64,000 nt of DNA. It comes from Bacillota bacterium (GTDB lineage: Bacteria; Bacillota; Clostridia; Lachnospirales; Lachnospiraceae). Shown here one piece after another: positions 52,697 to 63,198 of the stretch (position 1 is its first letter; each line of letters begins with the position of its first letter). The notes beneath the pieces were generated by a model. It had not been told where the DNA came from. It searched no databases and saw only the letters and a list, made by a program, of their open reading frames with translations. The stretch spans positions 434,001 to 498,000 of the forward strand of contig JAEXNR010000007.1 in NCBI GenBank assembly GCA_023439505.1, given 5' to 3'. Position numbers and translations under genes: made by a program.

Positions 52697-54769
52697 CTAC
52701 ACCAAAGAATTGACATCTAAGATTAATGCCACTTCACCATTACCGAGAATCGTTGCACCACTTACCGTCTTATGGTATTTAATGAATTTTCCAATGGATT
52801 TAATTACGATTTCCTGTTGTCCGATCAATTCATCAACAACCATACCGGCCAGTCTTTCGCCCTTCTTTACTATAACGACCAAAAGCTCTTCCGGTTCCTG
52901 TTCCATCTTCTTACATCCCAGAATATTACCCAGGCGAACAATCGGAACCACATTCCCTCTAAGATTAATTACTTCTTTACCCTGAACTGACTTAATGTCT
53001 GAACCGGAAATATTCTCCACCGTTTGGATACTGCCTAACGGAAGTGCATACTTCTCGTCTCCCATAATCACCATCAGCGCTTGTACAATAGCCAAAGTCA
53101 AAGGCAATCGAATAATAAAGTTAGATCCTTCCCCCAGCATTGTCTTTGCTTCAATTTCTCCGCCCAGGGCTTCTATCTTTGTCTTAACCACATCAAGACC
53201 CACACCTCTGCCGGATACATCGGTGACTTTTTCTGCCGTTGAAAAACTGGGATGGAACAAAATGTCAATAAAATCTTTATCTGTCATTCTCTGTGCCTGT
53301 TCCTCTGTTAATGTTCCTTTTTCAATTGCCTTCTTTCTAATCTTATCCACATCTATTCCGGCACCATCATCCCGCACTTCAATCACGACATTATTCCCAT
53401 CCTGATATGCATCCAGATAAATAGATCCTACCGGATTTTTTCCTGTCTTTTGTCTGTCTTCATTACTTTCCAGACCGTGATCTGCCGCATTTCGCAGCAA
53501 ATGCATTAAAGGATCACCAATTTCATCAATTACAGTACGATCCAATTCTGTTTCTTCACCGGTCATGATTAATTCAATATTTTTGCTTAATGATTTCGAT
53601 AAATCTCTGATCATTCTGGGGAAACGATTTACTACACTTTCGATTGGAACCATTCTGGTTTTCATAACAGATTCATGAAGATTGGTTGTTACTCTTTCCA
53701 AATATTCAATCTGTTCATGGAATGCATTGTCCAATATAATCTCGGAATTACCACTGATAGAAATCAAACCATTCTTTGCGATAATTAACTCACTCACCAA
53801 ATTCATCAGTACATCCAGTTTGTCAATATCTACACGAACAGAGCGGTTAGCCACCGGTTTAGCCGTAGGTTTTGCAGCCGGAGCATTTCCCGCCTTCAAG
53901 CCATCCGTCTCTTTTTTTGGAGCCGTAGCAGCGGTTTCATCTTTTTTGATGGCGACAGATACACTGGCCATATCCTCATCAGTGAACTTTATGTAATCAG
54001 CAACAACTTCTTTGATTTCCGACACATTCATAGCAAGCTGTGCCAGCTTGTCCGGCGCTTCCTGGGTAATGATAAAAGCAGAATAATCAAAGTCATATTT
54101 TTCATCTTCTATATCCTGTGCACTGGGATTTAACTTAATAATTTCTCCAAGCTCCTCCAAGGTACGATTCACCATAAAGGCTCTCGCACCTTTCAACACA
54201 CAATATTCCTGAATATATACCGTAAGGCCAACAACATTCATGCCAAGTGATATTGCCTTTACCATGGCTTTCTTTTCATGTTCTTCGATCTTAAGATACT
54301 TAAATTTCATCTTATCATTCTCAGGAACAACTTGTACGGCGGCTGTCTGATTCGGGCTCTCCTTTGATGCAACCGGCTTTCCAAGCCCTGCATTTAAAAT
54401 ATCATTCAGCGCACTGATAATATCCTCGTAATCTTCTTCCCCTTCATTGGCATCCGTCTGAATATTGCCCAGATAGGATTCCAGCGCATCCAGCCCTTTA
54501 AATAATACATCCACCAATTCAGAGGATACCTTCATCTTCCCTGCACGAACCTCTGAAAATACATTTTCCATATCATGCGTCAGACGCTGCATTCTTTTGT
54601 ATCCCATTGTTCCGGACATACCTTTTAAGGAATGTGCCGCACGAAATATTTCATTAATCGTATTCTCGTTATCCGGTTCTTTTTCCAGGACTAAAATATG
54701 TTCATTTAAACTTTGCAAATGCTCTTTTGTTTCTTCGATAAAAATTTCTAAATATTGGCTTACATCCAT
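52697..54769 (-). CDS. cheA: Chemotaxis histidine kinase CheA
   Basis: A 690-residue kinase. P1/HPt domain with phospho-acceptor His46 in RAAHSLKGMSG; P2-like region (about 150-290); a Lys/Ala/Pro linker; dimerisation helices; the ATP-binding domain with LLRNAADHGLE, VRDDGAGID and GRGVGLDVV; and a C-terminal CheW-like P5 domain (GNVVPIVRLGNILG). Starts one base after the cheB stop. Phosphorylates CheB (54771-55847) and a CheY not seen here. Confidence 0.98.
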   Translation of the reverse strand: MDVSQYLEIFIEETKEHLQSLNEHILVLEKEPDNENTINEIFRAAHSLKGMSGTMGYKRMQRLTHDMENVFSEVRAGKMKVSSELVDVLFKGLDALESYLGNIQTDANEGEEDYEDIISALNDILNAGLGKPVASKESPNQTAAVQVVPENDKMKFKYLKIEEHEKKAMVKAISLGMNVVGLTVYIQEYCVLKGARAFMVNRTLEELGEIIKLNPSAQDIEDEKYDFDYSAFIITQEAPDKLAQLAMNVSEIKEVVADYIKFTDEDMASVSVAIKKDETAATAPKKETDGLKAGNAPAAKPTAKPVANRSVRVDIDKLDVLMNLVSELIIAKNGLISISGNSEIILDNAFHEQIEYLERVTTNLHESVMKTRMVPIESVVNRFPRMIRDLSKSLSKNIELIMTGEETELDRTVIDEIGDPLMHLLRNAADHGLESNEDRQKTGKNPVGSIYLDAYQDGNNVVIEVRDDGAGIDVDKIRKKAIEKGTLTEEQAQRMTDKDFIDILFHPSFSTAEKVTDVSGRGVGLDVVKTKIEALGGEIEAKTMLGEGSNFIIRLPLTLAIVQALMVIMGDEKYALPLGSIQTVENISGSDIKSVQGKEVINLRGNVVPIVRLGNILGCKKMEQEPEELLVVIVKKGERLAGMVVDELIGQQEIVIKSIGKFIKYHKTVSGATILGNGEVALILDVNSLV

Positions 54770-54770
54770 A

Positions 54771-55847
54771 TTAGTGCACCCCCACGTTCTTTATGATGGC
54801 ATCAGAAATATCATTCAATGCAACTACTTCATCCACAAGACCGGATTCTTTAATTACTTTTGGCATTCCATAAACAATGCTGGTCTCTTCGTTCTGTGCA
54901 ATCACGTAAATGTTATTCGTATCGTTCAACTTCTTAATACCGGCCGTACCATCGCCGCCCATACCTGTTAATACAACACAGGTAATTTGTTCAAATTCTG
55001 TTTCCGTCAATGATTCATACATAATATCGGCACAGGGTAATAACCCATGTCTTGCGGGTTCCTTTGAGACAGAGATCACATACAAACCATCTTCCCTTTT
55101 CTTTACTCTCATCTGAAAACCGCCTTTTGCAATATAGACAGTACCTTTTTTTAAGATATCACCGTCCTCAGCTTCTTTTACTTCCATCTGACTGAGTTCA
55201 TTAAGTCTGTCTGCCAGTGATTTGGTAAATCCTCCGGGCATATGCTGTACAATCAGCACACAGGCATCCAAATTTTTCGGTAATTTTGGAATTACTGTAT
55301 GCAGAGCTTTCGGACCCCCGGTAGAACATGCCAACGCTACTAATTTATTTTCACTTTGTGATATCCTTGTATGTGTTTTTGTACGAAACGACTCCTGAAG
55401 TGGTCTGCTTCCTTCCGGTTTCATACCAGGAACATTAAATTCCGTCTTTGTAGCCAAAGAAAGGCAATCGAGAATTTTGTTAGAGAAGATATTACTTTTT
55501 ACTTCTAAATAACTTTCAGGTTTTGTCACAAAATCAAAGGCTCCTAACTCCAATGCTCGTATTGTCTCTTTCGCATCGCTGGTAGCAATGGTGCTTACTA
55601 TAATCACTGTAGCCTTTATCTTCTGATTCTTTAACTCGGCCAGGAATTCCAAACCATTCATCTTTGGCATATTAATGTCCAGAAGAACAGCATCAAAGTC
55701 ACCTGCTCTTCTTTGCATGATACTGAGTGCTTCCAGTCCATTCACGGCATGTTCAGAGGCCTGGAATCTTTCGTCTGCATTAATTATATCAGAAAGTACC
55801 CTTCTCATAAGTGCAGAGTCATCTATTATTAAAATATTTTTCTTCAT
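54771..55847 (-). CDS. cheB: Chemotaxis response regulator protein-glutamate methylesterase CheB
   Basis: A 358-residue protein with a receiver domain (phospho-acceptor Asp57 in AVLLDINMPKMNG) and a C-terminal methylesterase domain with the catalytic Ser in ALACSTGGPKALH, His in IVQHMPGGFT, and Asp in LTGMGGDGTAG. Normal length. AAAGG lies 12 bases before the ATG. CheR, its opposing methyltransferase, is not in the window. Confidence 0.97.
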   Translation of the reverse strand: MKKNILIIDDSALMRRVLSDIINADERFQASEHAVNGLEALSIMQRRAGDFDAVLLDINMPKMNGLEFLAELKNQKIKATVIIVSTIATSDAKETIRALELGAFDFVTKPESYLEVKSNIFSNKILDCLSLATKTEFNVPGMKPEGSRPLQESFRTKTHTRISQSENKLVALACSTGGPKALHTVIPKLPKNLDACVLIVQHMPGGFTKSLADRLNELSQMEVKEAEDGDILKKGTVYIAKGGFQMRVKKREDGLYVISVSKEPARHGLLPCADIMYESLTETEFEQITCVVLTGMGGDGTAGIKKLNDTNNIYVIAQNEETSIVYGMPKVIKESGLVDEVVALNDISDAIIKNVGVH

Positions 55848-55883
55848 ATTTTGAGCTTACCTTTCTTGTCTTGATGTAAAACA

Positions 55884-56651
55884 CTAAATCATCCCTTTTT
55901 CATTCCTCCTTTTTCGTCTTTCCTGTTCAAATATATATTTAATTAAAAGCTCTCTGTCTTTCTTATCGATACCCTTAAATTTAATCCTGTGTTCATATCT
56001 TCCGATTCGATTTAGAAGTTTAATGGATGAGATTACTTCTGCACCGATTCTCATTGACTGATGCTCCGCATTATTGATAAAATCCAACTTAAGATATATA
56101 AGATCTCCTGCTTCATACTGTGTCTCTGAATTAAATCTGGCTCCGCCTCCGCTGATATCCGTCATTACTCCAAAACTCCACTCCAGATTGTACTCATCCA
56201 GCTTATTCTGACATTCTTCTTTCTCCTGCTGATTAACAAAATCTCCTGCCTTCATCTTATGTCCCAGCATCTCTTCCTCACGGGAAAGCTTTCTGTATTC
56301 GATATCCTGAATGCATTCCAGACGAAAATATTGCCTTCGCTGTATCTTTTCCAAATCCGTTGTCAGCCGGACTTGTGCAATCACCATATTATTATCTCTG
56401 TAATTTTTAATCGCTTCACAATTGCATTGAAACAATCCTTTGTTGGTGTAAAAGCACAGATTATATCTTTCACCTATTAAAAGCAGTATCAGTCTGCCGC
56501 CGCCGATCGGTGTCAGGATATGAATCACATCACTGCTTACGATATCAACAAGCTGGCTCACATAGGACTTTACATTACTTAAAGGCTTCCCCATATTATC
56601 TGTCTGTATTATATCTATCTTATCCCCTATGGATAATATATCCTTTAACAT
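55884..56651 (-). CDS. PilZ-domain flagellar brake protein (YcgR family)
   Basis: A 255-residue cytosolic protein: N-terminal YcgR-like domain (1-105) and C-terminal PilZ domain. The cyclic-di-GMP binding motifs are visible as RRQYFR (RxxxR) and DISGGG (D/NxSxxG). Such proteins bind the flagellar motor or modulate it when c-di-GMP is high. GGGGGG precedes the ATG. It lies between flhG and cheB; the 137-base gap upstream of it, after flhG, is the largest break in the export-chemotaxis run. Confidence 0.9.
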   Translation of the reverse strand: MLKDILSIGDKIDIIQTDNMGKPLSNVKSYVSQLVDIVSSDVIHILTPIGGGRLILLLIGERYNLCFYTNKGLFQCNCEAIKNYRDNNMVIAQVRLTTDLEKIQRRQYFRLECIQDIEYRKLSREEEMLGHKMKAGDFVNQQEKEECQNKLDEYNLEWSFGVMTDISGGGARFNSETQYEAGDLIYLKLDFINNAEHQSMRIGAEVISSIKLLNRIGRYEHRIKFKGIDKKDRELLIKYIFEQERRKRRNEKGMI

Positions 56652-56788
56652 GTAATCCCCCCTAAATTAATCACGCTGACTATTTATACTCTTTATCCTC
56701 AAGAAACATGATGAACGACAAAAAGATTTCTCTGTGTCTTTTCACAACAATATATCCTGTGCACTGCCTGCACACGAATATTCCATAT

Positions 56789-57670
56789 TTATTTCTTAAT
56801 TCTGGATCTCAACAGATTAGTAAATAATTGTGCAATTCCTTTTCTTTCATTCGTTTCAAGCTGCTCTGTTTTACTTAAAATATTTGCAAATTCATTCATG
56901 GTCTTCGTGAAATGAGAATTCGGATACAACATAATCGTAGGTTTTTGCTTCATCACAGCTTTCGTAACGAAGCTGTCCTGGGGTAATGATCCAAGATATT
57001 GTAAATTTAAGTTTAGAAATTTATTTACTACCAAACTCAATTTATCATATAATTCCTTCCCATCTTCACTATAATCAACACGATTGGCGATCATTTTTAT
57101 CACTGTATCCTGTATTGAAAAATCGTTTTTACGATTCAGGGTTTTCAAAAGAGCATATGCATCCGTGATAGAGGTGGGCTCCGGTGTAGCCACCAAGAGC
57201 ACTTCCGTGCTTGCTGCCACAAACTCCAGGACGGAATCCGCAATTCCCGCTCCTGTATCTATAATAATAATGTCGGCACGCTGATCCAATTCCACCAATT
57301 TCTGGATCAGATACACAATCTGATCCCTTGTTAAATTTATTAACTCCTGAATTCCTGAGCCTCCTGAAATAAATCCTATATTTTCGGGACCTTCCGTAAT
57401 GATATCTGTCAGGCTCTTACCGCGAAACATCAGATCCGCCAGATTATAAACCGGGCGGATTCCCAGCATAACTTCAACATTTGCCAAGCCAAAATCGGCA
57501 TCAAGAATAATCACCCTTTTCCCGAGCCTGCTCAAACTAATCGCAAGATTTACAGCGACACTGGATTTCCCAACACCGCCTTTACCGCTTGTTACTGTGA
57601 TTACTCTGGCTACCCTTCTGGGAGTGTTTTGCTGTTTTACTAATTTCCTTAATTTTTCCGCCTGATCCAT
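56789..57670 (-). CDS. flhG: Flagellar number regulator, MinD-like ATPase FlhG
   Basis: A 293-residue ParA/MinD ATPase (also called YlxH) working with FlhF to set flagellar number and place. The deviant Walker A is TSGKGGVGKSSVAVNLA (GKGGVGKS at 29-36), Walker B IIIDTGAGI. Its ATG overlaps the flhF stop (TAATG), so they are coupled. Normal size. Confidence 0.96.
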   Translation of the reverse strand: MDQAEKLRKLVKQQNTPRRVARVITVTSGKGGVGKSSVAVNLAISLSRLGKRVIILDADFGLANVEVMLGIRPVYNLADLMFRGKSLTDIITEGPENIGFISGGSGIQELINLTRDQIVYLIQKLVELDQRADIIIIDTGAGIADSVLEFVAASTEVLLVATPEPTSITDAYALLKTLNRKNDFSIQDTVIKMIANRVDYSEDGKELYDKLSLVVNKFLNLNLQYLGSLPQDSFVTKAVMKQKPTIMLYPNSHFTKTMNEFANILSKTEQLETNERKGIAQLFTNLLRSRIKK

Positions 57671-58881
57671 TATGATTGCCCCCTTAGTAATTGCTTTGCG
57701 ATACTTTGTGCGTCAATCCGTGAAATATCGTCCGGTACATTTTGTCCAAAGGTAGCATATGATAAAGGCGCTTGCGTCAACATACGGATGTTAAACAGAT
57801 TGCCTATGGAACTGGTTTCGTCCAGTTTAGTAAAAATCAGATTATAATTAACAATTTCAGAATAAGCTTCTGTGATTTTAACCAGGTCCCGATATTTTGT
57901 CGTCGCACTAAGTACCAAATAGGCTTCTCTTTCTTCTACCGGAATGGTGTTCATCAAAGATTCAATATCGTCTCTTTGCTCCTTGTTCCGATGGGAGCGT
58001 CCCGCAGTATCCACGAAAATAAAATCATAATCTGAAAATTCTTCCTTGGCCTGTTTCATTTCATCATTCGAATAAATGACCTTCATCGGAATTCCAAGAA
58101 TATTGGCATAAGTTCTTAACTGATCAACTGCAGCAATACGATAGGTATCTGCCGTTAAAAATGCGACCTTTGCCTTCTTCTCCACTTTAAATTTTGATGC
58201 AATCTTAGCAATTGTTGTTGTTTTACCCACGCCGGTAGGTCCGATTACAAAAATAAATTTCGGCGTATTCCCAATCTGCTCAATGGTCCTTGGCTGTCCA
58301 ATTTTCAATATGATTTTCTGATAAATACTGGCCAGGATATTATCCATGCTGGAATCCGGCTTTAAAGTGCCTTCTATCTCACTGATAATCTGGTTTGCAT
58401 ACTTTTCATCCACGTCATTATTTAACAGCTGGTTGTATATTAATTGTATGCATACGATATTTTTATTTGATTCCGCCGGTTTTTCTTCCGGCTTTACTTT
58501 ATTCTCTTTTTCTGTCATCTGCTTTTCCAAAAGACTTTGCAGATTGTTTAGCTTCTGTTCAATGGCAGAAGGTTCTGACACTTCAGATAATGACGATCCC
58601 ATTCTCGTTCTCAGATCGGACGTAACCTCGTCATCATATATGATATCAGGATTGGAATATTTTCGCTGCACCGGAGCAGCGACTTTTACTTTATCTGTTT
58701 TATATGTAATATTATCATCCACAGCGGCAGTAATCTCCACCAACGACTTACGGAACAATTTATACAATCCTTTCGGCGAGATTGTTTTAATATTCATAAC
58801 AACAGCATCCTTACCAAGTCCTTCTTTGGCAAGCATAATTGCTTCCGTTTCCGTATTTGCCTGAAACTTCTTAATTATCAC
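57670..58881 (-). CDS. flhF: Flagellar SRP-type GTPase FlhF
   Basis: A 403-residue SRP-family GTPase. The basic/variable B-domain (1-140), N-domain, and the G-domain with GPTGVGKTTTIAKIA (P-loop at 214-220), FLTADTYRIAAVDQL and FVDTAGRSH are evident. It begins with GTG overlapping the flhA stop (TAGTG). With FlhG it directs flagellar assembly site. Confidence 0.97.
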   Translation of the reverse strand: MIIKKFQANTETEAIMLAKEGLGKDAVVMNIKTISPKGLYKLFRKSLVEITAAVDDNITYKTDKVKVAAPVQRKYSNPDIIYDDEVTSDLRTRMGSSLSEVSEPSAIEQKLNNLQSLLEKQMTEKENKVKPEEKPAESNKNIVCIQLIYNQLLNNDVDEKYANQIISEIEGTLKPDSSMDNILASIYQKIILKIGQPRTIEQIGNTPKFIFVIGPTGVGKTTTIAKIASKFKVEKKAKVAFLTADTYRIAAVDQLRTYANILGIPMKVIYSNDEMKQAKEEFSDYDFIFVDTAGRSHRNKEQRDDIESLMNTIPVEEREAYLVLSATTKYRDLVKITEAYSEIVNYNLIFTKLDETSSIGNLFNIRMLTQAPLSYATFGQNVPDDISRIDAQSIAKQLLRGQS

Positions 58882-60911
58882 TAGACTGTCACCATCCCTA
58901 CTGACTGCAATTCTACATTAGAGTCAATTTCATTATATGAAATAACAATTAAATCCTTAAAATAATCCTGTGTCAATCTTTTAAAATACATCCTTACAAT
59001 TGGAGAAGTAATAATAATCGGATTCTTACCCAAATCCTCCAGCTTTTGTACTTCGGACTGTACCGAGTCGATGATTTCTTTTGTGACTCCTGGGTCCAGG
59101 GTCAAATACGCTCCCTGCTCTGTTTGCTTTACCGACCCCATGATTTCCTGCTCCACTTTGGGATCAAGTGTAACCACACTGGTCATTTCATTGGACGGGA
59201 AATATTTTACCGAAATTGCCCGTTTCAAGCTCTGTCTGACATACTCCGTCAATACATCCGTATCCCTGGTAGTCGGCGCGTAATCTGCCAGAGTTTCAAA
59301 TATAGTGACAAGATCCCGGATGGAGATTCCTTCTTTCAAAAGATTTTGTAATACCTTCTGTATCTCGCCGACATTAAGTAGCTTTGGAACCAGTTCCGAA
59401 ACCAATGTCTGATTTGCCTCCTGAATATTATTCACCAGATTCGAAACATCCTGTCTTGTAAGTAGTTCATGAATGTGTGTCTTAATAAGTTCCGTCAAAT
59501 GTGTTGCTATAATTGAGGGTGGATCCACCACGGTATAACCGTAAGATTCTGCCCTCTCTCTCTGCCCTTCTGTAATCCAGATAGCCGGAAGATGAAAGGA
59601 GGGTTCAAACGTAGGAATTCCGGTGATCTCATCTTCCACATAACCCGGATTCATTGCCATATAATGATCAAAGAGAATTTCTCCTTCACTTACCTGGATC
59701 CCTTTTATTTTAACAATATACTGATTTGGATTCAACTGTATATTATCCCTTAATCGGATCATGGGAACAACGCAGCCTAAATCAAGTGCAATCTGCCTTC
59801 TTATTAATACCACGCGATCCAAAAGATCACCGCCCTGATTCGTATCCGCAAGGGGAATGATTCCATAGCCAAATTCCAGCTCAATGGGATCAACCTGCAG
59901 CAAAGATACCACATTCTCCGGTTTTCTGATCTCATTCGCAGAAACTTCTTCCGCGGAAACCTCCTGTTCAATTTCTGCCTCTTCAAATCTGGATGCAATG
60001 GTACGTGCGGAAATAATAAAGATAACACCGTATGCAGCGAACAGAAACGGATTTAACGGAGTCACGATCCCAAGAAATATCATACTTCCACCAACCATAT
60101 AGAGTACCTTGGGTATTGAAAAGAGCTGCTTAACCAACAAATCTCCAAAGTCGACTTCCTTAGAAACCTTTGTTACCAATACACCTGTAGCCAGGGAAAT
60201 CATTAAAGACGGAATCTGGCTAACAAGACCGTCACCAATGCTTAACAGAGCAAAATGCTGAAACGCTTCCGCTGCCCCCTGACCATTCATCATATTCAAG
60301 GCAGTACCGCCGACAAGATTAATCAGCGTCATAATCAGACCTACGACAGCATCACCCTTGACATACTTCGTAGCACCATCCATTGATCCGAAAAAGGCCG
60401 CTTCGTCCTGAAGTTTTTCACGGCGGACCTTTGCTTCTGTATCTGTAATTGCTCCGGTATTCAGATCAGCATCAATTGCCATCTGTTTACCGGGCATTGC
60501 ATCCAGAGTAAATCTGGCAGACACTTCCGCAACACGTTCGGACCCTTTATTGATTACCAAAAATTGGACTAATATCAAAACAATAAATATAATAATACCA
60601 ATGACCAGATTACCTCCGCCAACAAACATACCGAATGTCGTAACGACATTTCCGGGTTCTCCTGTCTGTAGGATTAATCTTGTACTGGACACATTTAAAG
60701 AGATACGAAACAAAGTTGTAAAAAGAATAATCGTCGGAAATGCAGACATATTCAGAACTTCTCTCGAAAATAATGTGTTAAATAAAACTACCATGGCCAG
60801 GGAAATATTCAGCGCCAATAAAATATCAAGAATTATGGAGTTCATTGGTATGATCAAAAATACTATAGCAGAAAGTACATATAACCCGACTGAAAAATCC
60901 GTTTTCTTCAT
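58881..60911 (-). CDS. flhA: Flagellar type III export protein FlhA
   Basis: A 676-residue export-gate protein. About eight transmembrane helices in the first 320 residues, with the highly conserved ARFTLDAMPGKQMAIDADL segment (FHIPEP family), then a large cytoplasmic domain that docks chaperone-substrate complexes. AGGAGG precedes the ATG. Follows flhB by 30 bases. Confidence 0.98.
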   Translation of the reverse strand: MKKTDFSVGLYVLSAIVFLIIPMNSIILDILLALNISLAMVVLFNTLFSREVLNMSAFPTIILFTTLFRISLNVSSTRLILQTGEPGNVVTTFGMFVGGGNLVIGIIIFIVLILVQFLVINKGSERVAEVSARFTLDAMPGKQMAIDADLNTGAITDTEAKVRREKLQDEAAFFGSMDGATKYVKGDAVVGLIMTLINLVGGTALNMMNGQGAAEAFQHFALLSIGDGLVSQIPSLMISLATGVLVTKVSKEVDFGDLLVKQLFSIPKVLYMVGGSMIFLGIVTPLNPFLFAAYGVIFIISARTIASRFEEAEIEQEVSAEEVSANEIRKPENVVSLLQVDPIELEFGYGIIPLADTNQGGDLLDRVVLIRRQIALDLGCVVPMIRLRDNIQLNPNQYIVKIKGIQVSEGEILFDHYMAMNPGYVEDEITGIPTFEPSFHLPAIWITEGQRERAESYGYTVVDPPSIIATHLTELIKTHIHELLTRQDVSNLVNNIQEANQTLVSELVPKLLNVGEIQKVLQNLLKEGISIRDLVTIFETLADYAPTTRDTDVLTEYVRQSLKRAISVKYFPSNEMTSVVTLDPKVEQEIMGSVKQTEQGAYLTLDPGVTKEIIDSVQSEVQKLEDLGKNPIIITSPIVRMYFKRLTQDYFKDLIVISYNEIDSNVELQSVGMVTV

Positions 60912-60941
60912 TAACCATGCCTCCTGCGGGAGAATCTATTT

Positions 60942-62081
60942 TTAACGATTGTCATTATTCTTAAGTCCATATACATAAGCCAGAACTTCCGCTGTCATCT
61001 GGTATAGCTCCTGCGGAATCTCATCCCCTACATTAACATTATAATATAGCATTCTTGCCAAAGGCTTATTTTCAACAATTTCAATATGGTGTTCTTTGGC
61101 GGCGTCTTTTATCTTCAGTGCCAGATAATCGGCTCCTTTTGCGATAAGAACAGGGGCTGCTGATGTATCACGGTCATATTTAATTGCCGCGGCAAGATGA
61201 GTGGGATTGGTAATTACGACATCTGCTTCCGGTAGACTTTGCATCATTCTTTGTCGGGATACCTCTGACATCTTAGCTCTGATTCTGCTCTTGATCTTAG
61301 GATCTCCTTCAGAATTTTTAAACTCATCTTTCACTTCCTGTTTTGACATTCTCATGTCCTTACGGAATTTTAATTTTTGATAAATCAAATCAGCAATTCC
61401 GATAATTAAAAATATTACACTGATTTTAATTCCTAAATCTATGACAAGATTACCGGTCAGTAACATAGCCTGCATAAGATCCATATCATAGAGCAAATAC
61501 AGAATGCCCCACTGATCTTTTAATGTGCTATAGGAAATTAAGGTAATCGCTGCAATCTTAATTAATTCAAAAATAAGTCCTACAAATTTCTCCTTGGATA
61601 GGATTTTCTTAAATCCGCTGATCGGATTAATCTTATTAAACTTCGGTTTTAACAGTTTTCCCGAGATCTTCCATTTTACCTGGAATAATATTACCACAAA
61701 GGATACGACAATGGCTGATAAAAAAATCGGTAAGCAGGTCTGCAATATGGTGATAATTGCATCGGATATCATACTTACTATATTGTTTACATTCAGATCA
61801 TCTTTTGCCACTTTTTCAATATTCTGATAGGATTTAAAAAATGATTTCTGAAATTGATTGCTGATAAATCCAACAAAAATCTTTAACATTACAAAAAGTG
61901 CTGCCAGGGAGGAAGCCGTGATCAATTCCGTACTTCTGGCAACCTGACCTTCCTGTCTTGCATCACTTAATTTTTTAGCCGTTGGTTCTTCTGTCTTGTC
62001 CGCTGCACTATCCGCAAAAAACTGAAGTTGATAAGGAAGTACATACGACACATTCCGAAAAAACACTTCTTCCTCTAACAT
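60942..62081 (-). CDS. flhB: Flagellar type III export switch protein FlhB
   Basis: A 379-residue protein with four transmembrane helices and a cytoplasmic domain that cleaves itself at NPTH (292-295, in VVITNPTHLAAAIKY), switching export from hook to filament proteins. EKTEEPTAKKLSDAR-type N-terminus (here DKTEEPTAKKLSDARQEGQV) is conserved. GGGGAGG precedes the ATG. Confidence 0.98.
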   Translation of the reverse strand: MLEEEVFFRNVSYVLPYQLQFFADSAADKTEEPTAKKLSDARQEGQVARSTELITASSLAALFVMLKIFVGFISNQFQKSFFKSYQNIEKVAKDDLNVNNIVSMISDAIITILQTCLPIFLSAIVVSFVVILFQVKWKISGKLLKPKFNKINPISGFKKILSKEKFVGLIFELIKIAAITLISYSTLKDQWGILYLLYDMDLMQAMLLTGNLVIDLGIKISVIFLIIGIADLIYQKLKFRKDMRMSKQEVKDEFKNSEGDPKIKSRIRAKMSEVSRQRMMQSLPEADVVITNPTHLAAAIKYDRDTSAAPVLIAKGADYLALKIKDAAKEHHIEIVENKPLARMLYYNVNVGDEIPQELYQMTAEVLAYVYGLKNNDNR

Positions 62082-62106
62082 TCGAGTCCTCCCCGAAAAT
62101 CATGCC

Positions 62107-62877
62107 TCATGGTTTTAATAATTGAATTGCCGCTCTCATTTTTGTAATCATATCATTAAAAATGAAATCTGCAACTGACGGTATCAGCTGTATCATCATT
62201 GCCAGTACAAATAATCCGACAATAATTTTTAACTGGATTCCGATCACAAACATATTAATCTGGGGCGCGACCTTTGATAGTATCGCTAAAATTGTATTAA
62301 CAACGAGAATCGACCCATAGATCGGAATTACGATACGAAAACCAATGATAAAATAATCCGTTACAAATCGTACCATTAATTCGTACATATCAGGCCTGAA
62401 AAATACATCTCCTAGTTGAATCACCTGAAAGGAATCGATGATTGCCCTTAAAAAATAATGGTGCAGATCTGTAATTATCATAACAAGAATAATCAAATAT
62501 CCATAGATATTTGCCGTAATCGTTGATTGTGTCAGGGTAACCGGATCCAATTGATTTACCATGGAAAAACCAATTTCCATATCAATAATCTGTCCCGCAA
62601 AATTAATGATATAAAAAGCTATATTTGCAAACAGGCCAATAATCGCACCTGCAATTGCCTCTCTTATAACCAGAATAGAATACTCTATTACACTTTCATA
62701 ACCCGGCGCCGGTACCGGAACTGTATAAAACATAATCGCAGCGAGGAAGATAGCCAAGCCGGTCTTCACGCGAAAAGGTACGTTATTTAAGGAAAAGAAC
62801 GGACCGGTGAATATAAATCCTGAAATTCTTACAAGAATCAATAAAAATATTTCAAAATTAATCAGTGAAAACGTCAT
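62107..62877 (-). CDS. fliR: Flagellar type III export protein FliR
   Basis: A 256-residue membrane protein of the export gate with about six hydrophobic segments; the pattern LVRISGFIFTGPFFSLNNVP at the N-terminus and EIGFSMVNQLDP in the middle are conserved. It overlaps the fliQ stop by four bases (ATGA). Confidence 0.97.
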   Translation of the reverse strand: MTFSLINFEIFLLILVRISGFIFTGPFFSLNNVPFRVKTGLAIFLAAIMFYTVPVPAPGYESVIEYSILVIREAIAGAIIGLFANIAFYIINFAGQIIDMEIGFSMVNQLDPVTLTQSTITANIYGYLIILVMIITDLHHYFLRAIIDSFQVIQLGDVFFRPDMYELMVRFVTDYFIIGFRIVIPIYGSILVVNTILAILSKVAPQINMFVIGIQLKIIVGLFVLAMMIQLIPSVADFIFNDMITKMRAAIQLLKP

Positions 62878-63149
62878 ACGTTATTTACATAATAACTAAA
62901 ATTAGAGAATAATTCTATGGTAAATTCCCCAATTGTAGTTAAAAGCCAATTGCCAAGCAACATTATAATGAGAAATGTTGCGACCAGTTTGGGAACAAAT
63001 GTTAATGTCTGTTCTTGAATGGAGGTAACTGTCTGTAAAATACTTATCACCAGACCAACAACCAAAGAAGTTATCAGCATTGGCGCTGATAACTTAAGTG
63101 CCAGCATAAGTGCCTGCCTTGCAATATCAACAATAACTATCTCATTCAT
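62874..63149 (-). CDS. fliQ: Flagellar type III export protein FliQ
   Basis: A 91-residue protein with two transmembrane helices; VVGLVISILQTVTSIQEQTL and LTFVPKLVATF are the family hallmarks. AAGGTG precedes the ATG. Part of the FliPQR gate. Confidence 0.98.
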   Translation of the reverse strand: MNEIVIVDIARQALMLALKLSAPMLITSLVVGLVISILQTVTSIQEQTLTFVPKLVATFLIIMLLGNWLLTTIGEFTIELFSNFSYYVNNV

Positions 63150-63198
63150 TTCAACACCTTACTTTCATCTGATAGATCTGGGACTTCCGGCTTTAGGG

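Noticed and set aside
58346..58864. 172-codon plus-strand frame inside flhF
   Set aside because: Antisense shadow of flhF; hydrophobic-looking translation is a known artefact of reading the reverse strand of charged coiled-coil segments.
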